Source: Chloroflexota bacterium (GTDB taxonomy: Bacteria; Chloroflexota; UBA6077). From it: a DNA stretch of 5,253 bases. This document shows positions 1 through 5,253 of the stretch, one piece after another. Below the pieces are notes generated by a model. It did not search any database, was not told the DNA's origin, and saw nothing but the letters and a program-made list of their open reading frames with translations. Where the stretch lies: NCBI GenBank assembly GCA_021788565.1, contig JAJYKO010000489.1:1-5253 (forward strand). The letters run 5' to 3'. The number at the start of each line of letters is the position of its first letter. Position 1 is the first letter of the stretch. A program made the position numbers and the translations under genes.

Positions 1-155
1 TGGCCGATGCCATTGTCAGAATCCTCTCATCCCAGCAGCTGCCAGCGATGGGAGTTGCCGGCCGCGAGGCGGTCTACCCCAAGTACTCAATCAGCCGCCT
101 AGTCAGGGACGTGAGAGAGATCTATTCCGAACTCACGGCGGCCAGCGGAGGGTAG
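1..155 (+). CDS. GT4-type glycosyltransferase, C-terminal end (5' truncated)
   Basis: The reading frame whose first full codon is at base 3 runs open to a TAG at 153-155 and gives 50 residues of a protein that begins outside the window. The visible part matches the usual tail of GT4 (GT-B fold) glycosyltransferases: a helix like ADAIVRILSS (the 'leA-I-rLL-d' element), then MGVAGREAVYPKYS (the 'MG-aGRe-v-ekYs' element), then a last helix ending in VREIYSEL. In this family the tail packs back onto the N-terminal Rossmann domain. The enzymes use nucleotide-sugar donors in the cytoplasm and commonly extend lipid-linked glycans. The catalytic region is off the window, so donor and acceptor cannot be inferred. 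The stop lies one base before the next gene's start, which indicates an operon. The family call is fairly sure; the specific function is unknown. Confidence 0.85.
   Translation, partial: ADAIVRILSSQQLPAMGVAGREAVYPKYSISRLVRDVREIYSELTAASGG
147..152 (+). promoter_or_regulatory. Shine-Dalgarno GGAGGG for the TTG-initiated GT-C gene
   Basis: A strong GGAGGG lies 4 bases upstream of the TTG at 157 and sits inside the last codons of the upstream glycosyltransferase. It decides the start. The next in-frame ATG, at 247 (residue 31), would remove the first membrane helix and has no comparable site. Placing the ribosome site inside the upstream gene suggests translational coupling. Confidence 0.75.
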
Positions 156-156
156 T

Positions 157-1383
157 TTGGCAACCAGAAGCGACAGTAGGACAGCCGCTGGGATACTTGC
201 GTTTCTCCCGGCTCTTTGCGCTGTCACAACCGGCATCTTCCAGTGGATGGCGGTTCGCACTCAGCCACTCGACTCGGATGCCCAGTACTTCTTACAGCTC
301 GCGAGAACCATAAACCCTCTGAGCGCGGCCACCACTTCAAGAGAACCTCTTTGGTCAGCACTAATTGCCCTCGCAGGGGTGTTTGGAGGTCCGAGCAAAG
401 ACGTCGTCGAGTTAGTGGGGGTAGCCGGCTTTGTCCTGATGGTAACGTCTTTCCAGATGGTTGCGAGAAGGCTCTTTGGAACCCTGTGGGCTGGAGTTGC
501 TGCCCTTTGTTTGGCGGTGAGTCCATGGCTGATCTACCAATCAGCTCGCGGTCTCAGAGAGGAGACCTCGGCTGCTCTTGTACTCCTTCTTGCTCTTGTT
601 CTCGTGTCAGCGCAATGGAGTTACCGAAAAGCTATTGGCGTTGGCATACTCGTCGGTCTCAGTGCCATTCTGCGATGGGATACCCTGCTACTTGCATTGC
701 CTGTGCTCGTCCTTGCCACGGTGTTACGCAAATGTTCACCCCAATGGTTGGCGATATCCGTGGCCACAGCACTGGTGATCACCTCACCTCTAGTAGTCGG
801 CAACTGGTGGCGTTACGGGGACCCCATGTACTTCAGCAACATTCATGCCGTCTGGTTCCGCAACCTGGAGTTTCGAGACCAACCCGGCTTCCCAACTTCA
901 GCTGAGTTAGCCAAGGATAGTTACGCGGGACCGCATATAAGCTGGAGCTACTACCTGTTCGGGCTTCATACTCCTGAGGAGATGGCCAAGCGCACGCTAT
1001 GGGGAGTCGCAGCTATACCTTACGGCACTACATCCCTGACTATCTTCCGCGCTGTAGGGAAGCCGGTGCCGCCGCAGCTAGCCTTCACATCTCTCGAGAA
1101 CTTCGTGAAGGTGTTCATTCCGGCGCTCCTGGTGCTGGCGGGAGCATTGGGGGGGGTGCTGCTTCTCTTGAGCCCCGACTGGGTCTTCGGAGCGATTCTG
1201 TTCTTGTCTGTGGCAGAGTTTGATCCCAGGCTTGCGATAACTGTCGTTCCATTCCTGTTGCTCGGCATGATGAAGACTCTCCAAATGGTTAGCAGCCTCG
1301 TTCGTGGGAGAAGTGTAAAAACTTGGGGATCAGGTCCACACGCCGATAGTCTCGTAACACACAGATCTGAAACGACCTTCTAG
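157..1383 (+). CDS. GT-C membrane glycosyltransferase (GT39/ArnT/PMT-like), 408 aa
   Basis: This is a multi-spanning inner-membrane protein with about 8-10 hydrophobic helices. The first is at about residues 11-31, followed directly by an acidic loop motif, DSDAQYF (D39, D41), and then REPLWSALIAL (62-72). That is the pattern of GT-C enzymes, in which an acidic residue of the first outer loop is catalytic and the donor is a polyprenyl-phosphate sugar. Further family-like elements are SARGLREETSA (129-139, second acidic motif E135/E136), RWDTLLLALP (173-182), NWWRYGDPMY (216-225) and, near the end, FDPRLAITVVPF (355-366). The C-terminal 28 or so residues are a polar tail. At 408 residues it is shorter than many family members (often 450-600) but appears complete. 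The start is TTG, supported by GGAGGG at 147-152; an unusual start codon may limit expression. The stop is five bases before the next gene's ATG. A run of eight G lies at codons 331-334. The likely role (inference) is transfer of a sugar to a glycan, lipid or protein on the outer face of the membrane. The acceptor is not predictable. Confidence 0.87.
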   Translation: MATRSDSRTAAGILAFLPALCAVTTGIFQWMAVRTQPLDSDAQYFLQLARTINPLSAATTSREPLWSALIALAGVFGGPSKDVVELVGVAGFVLMVTSFQMVARRLFGTLWAGVAALCLAVSPWLIYQSARGLREETSAALVLLLALVLVSAQWSYRKAIGVGILVGLSAILRWDTLLLALPVLVLATVLRKCSPQWLAISVATALVITSPLVVGNWWRYGDPMYFSNIHAVWFRNLEFRDQPGFPTSAELAKDSYAGPHISWSYYLFGLHTPEEMAKRTLWGVAAIPYGTTSLTIFRAVGKPVPPQLAFTSLENFVKVFIPALLVLAGALGGVLLLLSPDWVFGAILFLSVAEFDPRLAITVVPFLLLGMMKTLQMVSSLVRGRSVKTWGSGPHADSLVTHRSETTF

Positions 1384-1388
1384 GAGAG
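1382..1388 (+). promoter_or_regulatory. Shine-Dalgarno AGGAGAG; start codon of the fusion gene ambiguous (ATG 1389 or GTG 1392)
   Basis: AGGAG at 1382-1386 overlaps the stop codon of the upstream gene. It ends only 2 bases before the ATG at 1389 but 5 bases before the adjacent in-frame GTG at 1392. Spacing therefore favours GTG 1392, while codon preference favours ATG 1389. The two products differ by one residue only. The overlap with the upstream stop fits translational coupling. Confidence 0.65.
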
Positions 1389-3263
1389 ATGGTGGATCTT
1401 TCGGACTGGGATACGCTTGTCGCGCCATCAATCGCCACGACCGCCGCTTTCATAATCTCGGTGGCCACCACGGCAATCGTACGCCACTTTGCCAGGCGGT
1501 ACGGCTTCGTCGCCCAGCCGCGACCAGACCGATGGCATCAGCGTCCAACGGCTCTTCTGGGCGGGGTTGCCATCTATCTGGGGATCATCGTTCCCCTGGT
1601 GCTTGTCTCGGGCTCCAGCAGCAGGATTCTGTTCCTCGGCGCTGGCTTGAGCGGAATGTTCCTCCTCGGCCTTGTAGATGACCTGGTCAAGCTCTCGCCG
1701 CACCAGAAGCTGGTCGGACAGATCGTGATAGCTACCCTCTTCGGAGCGGGCGGTATCGTCTTCGAAGGACTTCCTCTCCGGATACTCGCGACACCTCTGA
1801 CCATCTTCTGGATAGTTGCGATCACGAACGCCTTCAACCTGTTGGACAACATGGACGGCCTGAGCGCTGGTGTTGCCTGTGTCACCGGCATTGTGTTGGC
1901 AACCATCGGCGTCTTGGAGCAGAGCCAGGAGGTTGCCGTCGCCGGTGCAGCAGTTGCTGGTGCATCCCTCGGGTTCCTGCTGTACAACTCCTCGCCAGCG
2001 AGCATATTTATGGGCGACGCCGGCAGCCTCTCCCTGGGGTTCATCGTTGGAGGCTTGTCCATCCTCGGTAACGGCTACGGTGCCTCCCAGAACGTCTTGC
2101 TGACCCTCGTAGTTCCCATAGTGGTGCTTGGCGTGCCACTCTTCGACACCACACTGGTTTCCACGGTCCGCACCCTCTACGGCCGTTCTGTCTCCCAGGG
2201 TGGCCGCGACCACACTTCTCACCGGCTCGTAGCGTTAGGGCTGAGCGAGAGACAAACCGTGTGGATCTTGTACTTGATCAGCGCTATCTTCGGCGCCTTT
2301 GCGGTGGCCACCCGTTTCATGGACGTGCTGATGTCGGTGGCGGTCCTGGCGCTGCTGATCGTCGGTCTGGTGCTGTTCGGGATCTATCTGGCTCAGGTGA
2401 AGGTTTATCGAGAAGAAGAGCCTGTTCATACCCGCTTTGGCGGGTTGCCGTTGGTCGGGAGCAGCGAGGCGATGATCGATAGGGTGCTCCTGGCCGAGGT
2501 GTTGCTGGATCTTGTGCTCATCGTCGTAGCCTACTTAGGGTCCTACCTGCTCAAGTTTGAGGGCACGCTCACCGGTCCCTTTCTGACCCAGTTCGCTAGA
2601 TCGGTTCCTTTCGTAATAGTGCTCAAGCTAGCCGCCTTCTTGCTGAGCGGCGTCTATGGACGCGACTGGAGGTATGTGGGACTTCCGGAGGCCGTGACCA
2701 TCGTGAAGGCCAGCACAGTGGGCACCGTCCTTTGCGGAGCCGGGGTGTTTGTGGTGTGGCGGTTCACCGGCTTCTCCAGGTCGGTATTCGTAGTGGACTG
2801 GCTGCTTTTCACCTGGCTGGTCATCGGCTCGCGGATGTCCTTCCGGTTGTTGGCCCACTCCATTCAGACCTTGGCCGGTGCAAAGTTCGGACGACTGCTC
2901 GTTGTAGGAACCAGGGTAAGCGGCGCCAACGTCCTGAGGGCAATCCAACAGGGTATCTTCGGCGAGTACATACCCGTTGGGTTCGTGGACGTCGAAGAGG
3001 TCGGTCGGGAGCGCAAGATCTGTGGCGTAGAAATCCTCGGAGCAGTATCCGGTTTGGGAGCAGTGCTGGATAGAATGGCAGTGGACGGGGTGGTTATCGC
3101 GCTTCCTACTGATGCCACCGAGCTTGTTGAGCCTGCTGTGAAGGAGTGCTCGCTCCGCTCGATCCCCTGGCGTCACGTTGCACCACTGGAAATGAGTAGG
3201 GCAACAGCTATGACTGGAACTGACTTCCTCAAACCCGGAAGCAAATCTCAACTGACTGGTTGA
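1389..3263 (+). CDS. WecA/TagO/MraY-like polyprenyl-phosphate sugar-1-phosphate transferase fused to a CapD/WbaP-type membrane plus Rossmann module, 624 aa
   Basis: Residues 1-340 or so form a complete polytopic phosphoglycosyl transferase, which moves a sugar-1-phosphate (usually an N-acetylhexosamine) from a UDP-sugar to undecaprenyl/decaprenyl phosphate at the cytoplasmic face. Family motifs are intact: DRWHQRPTALLGGVAIYLG (47-65), GLVDDLVKL (94-102; D97, D98), NAFNLLDNMDGLSAG (147-161; D153, D156), SIFMGDAGSLSLGF (205-218), VPLFDTT (249-255; D253) and RDHTSHRLVALGL (273-285; H275, H278). About ten helices are visible. After a short polar linker (340-360) come four more hydrophobic segments (about 366-388, 404-424, 438-457, 467-483) with GVYGRDWRYVGLPEA (421-435), typical of the N-terminus of CapD/PglF dehydratases and WbaP-like transferases. 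A Rossmann-like CoA_binding_3-type domain follows (about 499-600; RLLVVGTRVSG). The protein then stops, with no SDR catalytic domain (no YxxxK region) and no monotopic transferase domain. The nucleotide-binding loop is imperfect. The WecA-like activity is well supported; the exact sugar and the role of the C-terminal module are unknown. The next gene begins 9 bases later in the same frame. Confidence 0.93.
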   Translation: MVDLSDWDTLVAPSIATTAAFIISVATTAIVRHFARRYGFVAQPRPDRWHQRPTALLGGVAIYLGIIVPLVLVSGSSSRILFLGAGLSGMFLLGLVDDLVKLSPHQKLVGQIVIATLFGAGGIVFEGLPLRILATPLTIFWIVAITNAFNLLDNMDGLSAGVACVTGIVLATIGVLEQSQEVAVAGAAVAGASLGFLLYNSSPASIFMGDAGSLSLGFIVGGLSILGNGYGASQNVLLTLVVPIVVLGVPLFDTTLVSTVRTLYGRSVSQGGRDHTSHRLVALGLSERQTVWILYLISAIFGAFAVATRFMDVLMSVAVLALLIVGLVLFGIYLAQVKVYREEEPVHTRFGGLPLVGSSEAMIDRVLLAEVLLDLVLIVVAYLGSYLLKFEGTLTGPFLTQFARSVPFVIVLKLAAFLLSGVYGRDWRYVGLPEAVTIVKASTVGTVLCGAGVFVVWRFTGFSRSVFVVDWLLFTWLVIGSRMSFRLLAHSIQTLAGAKFGRLLVVGTRVSGANVLRAIQQGIFGEYIPVGFVDVEEVGRERKICGVEILGAVSGLGAVLDRMAVDGVVIALPTDATELVEPAVKECSLRSIPWRHVAPLEMSRATAMTGTDFLKPGSKSQLTG

Positions 3264-3272
3264 TGTTATTCC
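3264..3272 (+). other. 9-base junction between two same-frame genes, no Shine-Dalgarno
   Basis: The TGA at 3261-3263 and the ATG at 3273 lie in the same frame and are separated by three sense codons. No purine-rich ribosome site is visible upstream of the ATG. A second ATG (3263-3265) overlaps the stop as TGATG and opens a seven-codon frame ending at TAG 3284-3286, past the start of the next gene. Translation of the downstream gene therefore probably depends on ribosomes finishing the upstream one (inference). Confidence 0.6.
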
Positions 3273-5253
3273 ATGACAGCGCTTAGTCCTTCATTGCCGT
3301 CCAAAGCCCCGCTTTCAGGGACGTCCAACGACCAAGGTAGCGCGTTCGCTGGCACCCCTGGCTGGGTGCGCCCATCGCTCGCTTTGTTGGCGTTGACCGG
3401 TCTCGCCGTGAGCCTCAGGAATGCCGCGTGGCACACCGATTCGGTCGCGGTCTTTGCGAACGCCGTCACCTGTAGCTGGCTGGGTGCTGTGGTGGCTGCA
3501 CTCGCACTCAATAGACGGCTGGGTCTGTCCAGAACACTGGTACTGATCTGGTTGGCCATCGGAATACTTAGGGCAATCGTTTCCATATGGGGCGTCCCAG
3601 TGGGCTGGATTCTCACCGAATCCATCGCCGTCCAGGACCGCTTCGCCGCCAGCCAGACCCACGTCACGAACCTCAGCTTCGGGGCAGGAGAGGTTCCGGC
3701 CCATCTAATCAACGACAATAGTAGGTTCAACTTCTACGCTTGGCGGGAGGGGGACCCAGACCGAACCAAGCTGCCGGTGACACTGGTGGCGAAGACCTTC
3801 GTCGCCGGAGAGGGCGCTCTGAAGATATCCAGTTCAAGCCCAATTCGGATCACGGTTGGCTCAGAAGTTACAGATCTTCGGCCGCCGATCATCGACTACG
3901 TGCGCGAAATATCGGTGGCTCAGGAGACGCCGGTTGAGATTGCCATGGCTCCCACAGCAGTAGACAAGGCCGCACTGCGGGTACAACCAGTTGGCTTGGA
4001 GCTTTACTCGGACCCAACCGCGGGCCCTCTGATGACCGTTCATCGCTGGCTTGGCAGGATCGCGGGGCTGTTGGATATACTGGTCATAGCCGTATCGTGC
4101 TGCGTTGTCGCATTGGCGATTCGGCGCCGTCTTGCGCGGATCGCAAGACAGAGATTAGTTGCGGTCGGGCTGGTAAGTCTGGTCCTGTTCCTGAGCTCGG
4201 CCGGCCATCTTCTCACGTGGTTCTCCCAGCACGACTCTCTGCTCGTGCTTTCGGGTGGCGACGACTGGCTCACTTATGAGACCTTTGCCCGAGACATCCA
4301 GAACAACTCTCCCCTGATGCTTATGGGTCAGACCCTAGGCAAAGCTCAGCTCTTCTATTATCAGCCGCTATATCCGTATATGTTGGCGATAGGTCACTTT
4401 GTGGTCGGGGAGTCAGTGCAGGGTCTGATTCTGTTGCAGCTCTTGGGTGCCGGACTTGTGGTCTTCGTAGCCTTCTTGACGATACCCGAAGGGCTAATTC
4501 CAACAGTAGCCTTTCTGCTCGTTGCCCTTGGAACCGGTATTGTCGAGCAATGGATGCAACTCGCTGAGAAACTCTTGTCCGAGAACCTGCTCCTGGTTAT
4601 GTTCGCGTTGCTTCTGCTCGTGGTGTCCAGGCTAAAGACCGCTCCCAGCTTCACCAGCATGGCGCTTGTGGGCACCATCCTCGGCATTGCCGGTCTCGCC
4701 CGATCCACTTCCTGGGTAGCGGTCCCCTTCGTTGCGTTCTTGTTGCTCAGGGGAATGCCGAGACGAGATTTGCCGATGCGTTTGGCTGTACTCATGTTAC
4801 CAGTCGTGTTGCTCGCTGCTTCGATCCCAGTACGAAACCTCATCGCCGCTGGAACGCCGGCCCCGCTACCCACATCCGGGAGTATCAATCTGTATATGGG
4901 GAATGTCCCCACTGGGAGAAAGCTTCCGGGCGAGCCATGGGTGAGCTTGAGCAAGACTTACGACCCCAGGCTCGTTTCCGTTGCTGAGGCAGTAGTAGAT
5001 GTACCGAACCAGGTGGCGAAGAAGATCGCCGACAAGACGATATACGTCCTGGGTTTTCCGCGCTCCATGGATGCCGACTACCCAGTGATTTTCTGGCCCG
5101 TTCTCTCCCTGTGGATACTGGCCCCCCTCGGATTTCTGACCAGAAAACACTCGAGGCTTGCCTGGCTTTCGCTCGTTCTAGCTGTTACGCACGCTCTCTC
5201 GCTGGTTCTGGTCTTCCCGAACAACTACTACTATCGTCTCGAGATGCCGGCCA
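3273..5253 (+). CDS. Large GT-C membrane glycosyltransferase (GT39/PMT-like) with extracytoplasmic N-terminal domain, 3' truncated by the window
   Basis: The frame from ATG 3273 stays open for 660 codons to the window edge. The N-terminal 30 residues are Ser/Pro/Gly-rich and polar. Three hydrophobic segments follow (about 36-48, 59-79, 88-108). Residues 110-255 are a soluble stretch with alternating hydrophobic patterns typical of beta strands, for example ALKISSSSPIRITVGSEV (182-199). Helices at about 262-283 and 296-316 lead to the GT-C signature: GGDDWLTYETFARDI (328-342; D330, D331) and YYQPLYPYMLAIG (362-374). A second acidic element, AEKLLSENLL (431-440), RSTSW (477-481) and NNYYYRLEMPA at the edge also fit. 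Basic loops NRRLGLSR (80-87) and RRRLARIARQR (284-294) are placed as expected for cytoplasmic loops, putting both the extra domain and the DD motif outside. The likely role is transfer of a sugar from a polyprenyl-phosphate donor on the outer membrane face. The start has no clear Shine-Dalgarno; a GTG at 3366 is an alternative but also lacks one. The extra domain could be a divergent PA14-like carbohydrate-binding fold, which is a weak guess. Confidence 0.9.
   Translation, partial: MTALSPSLPSKAPLSGTSNDQGSAFAGTPGWVRPSLALLALTGLAVSLRNAAWHTDSVAVFANAVTCSWLGAVVAALALNRRLGLSRTLVLIWLAIGILRAIVSIWGVPVGWILTESIAVQDRFAASQTHVTNLSFGAGEVPAHLINDNSRFNFYAWREGDPDRTKLPVTLVAKTFVAGEGALKISSSSPIRITVGSEVTDLRPPIIDYVREISVAQETPVEIAMAPTAVDKAALRVQPVGLELYSDPTAGPLMTVHRWLGRIAGLLDILVIAVSCCVVALAIRRRLARIARQRLVAVGLVSLVLFLSSAGHLLTWFSQHDSLLVLSGGDDWLTYETFARDIQNNSPLMLMGQTLGKAQLFYYQPLYPYMLAIGHFVVGESVQGLILLQLLGAGLVVFVAFLTIPEGLIPTVAFLLVALGTGIVEQWMQLAEKLLSENLLLVMFALLLLVVSRLKTAPSFTSMALVGTILGIAGLARSTSWVAVPFVAFLLLRGMPRRDLPMRLAVLMLPVVLLAASIPVRNLIAAGTPAPLPTSGSINLYMGNVPTGRKLPGEPWVSLSKTYDPRLVSVAEAVVDVPNQVAKKIADKTIYVLGFPRSMDADYPVIFWPVLSLWILAPLGFLTRKHSRLAWLSLVLAVTHALSLVLVFPNNYYYRLEMPA

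Noticed and set aside
1428..2222. A 264-codon open frame on the minus strand, opposite the WecA-like gene
   Set aside because: It lies wholly inside a gene with intact catalytic motifs, and its translation is rich in charged and Gln residues with no recognisable domain. It is a shadow of codon bias in the opposite strand.
3261..3263. TGA as a selenocysteine codon
   Set aside because: No obvious SECIS-like hairpin is visible just downstream, the flanking protein families are not selenoproteins, and an ATG follows three codons later.
3180..3273. Possible frameshift or truncation that removed an SDR dehydratase domain from the fusion protein
   Set aside because: No SDR motifs are seen in any frame downstream. 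The following sequence is a different, complete-looking GT-C gene start, so the C-terminal end appears to be the natural one.
3266..3730. A 154-codon minus-strand open frame near the start of the large GT-C gene, first considered as a convergent gene
   Set aside because: The plus strand is continuously open here from 3273 to the window end and encodes a membrane protein with clear GT-C motifs. The minus-strand product resembles no family and would overlap it entirely.
1..5253. Defence system, CRISPR array, insertion sequence, tRNA or riboswitch
   Set aside because: No arrays of direct repeats, transposase motifs, terminal inverted repeats or structured RNA signatures were found. The window is almost entirely coding for glycan assembly enzymes.

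Overview
The window is a densely packed, single-direction (+ strand) cell-surface glycan or glycoprotein assembly operon. It holds four protein-coding genes: one cut at the left edge, two complete, and one running off the right edge. Gaps between them are 1, 5 and 9 bases. I see no RNA gene, mobile element, CRISPR array, terminator or internal promoter. The moderately high GC, the TTG/GTG-type starts, the clear Shine-Dalgarno sequences and the style of the WecA-like protein (RPTALLGGVAIYLG motif) suggest a bacterium such as a Chloroflexota or deep Actinomycetota member. That assignment is a low-confidence inference.

Layout: (1) bases 1-155 encode the last 50 residues of a GT4-type (GT-B fold) glycosyltransferase. 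(2) 157-1383 encode a 408-residue multi-spanning GT-C enzyme of the GT39/ArnT/PMT-like type. (3) 1389-3263 encode a 624-residue fusion. Its first half is a complete WecA/TagO/MraY-type polyprenyl-phosphate sugar-1-phosphate transferase; its second half is a four-helix membrane module plus Rossmann domain of the kind found at the N-terminus of CapD/PglF/WbaP proteins, with no dehydratase or transferase domain after it. (4) 3273 to the window end encode at least 660 residues of a second, larger GT-C enzyme. It has an unusual N-terminal extension with a predicted extracytoplasmic beta-rich domain.

A likely joint role (inference): the WecA-like enzyme primes the polyprenyl-phosphate carrier with a sugar-1-phosphate at the cytoplasmic face. 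The GT4 enzyme extends the lipid-linked glycan inside the cell. The two GT-C enzymes transfer sugars from polyprenyl-phosphate donors to a glycan, lipid or protein acceptor on the outer face of the membrane. No flippase, polymerase or acceptor is visible, so the final product cannot be named.

The points most worth checking are the domain fusion in gene 3 and its degenerate nucleotide-binding loop, the single in-frame TGA separating genes 3 and 4, the extra extracytoplasmic domain in gene 4, and a G8 tract in gene 2 that could slip.
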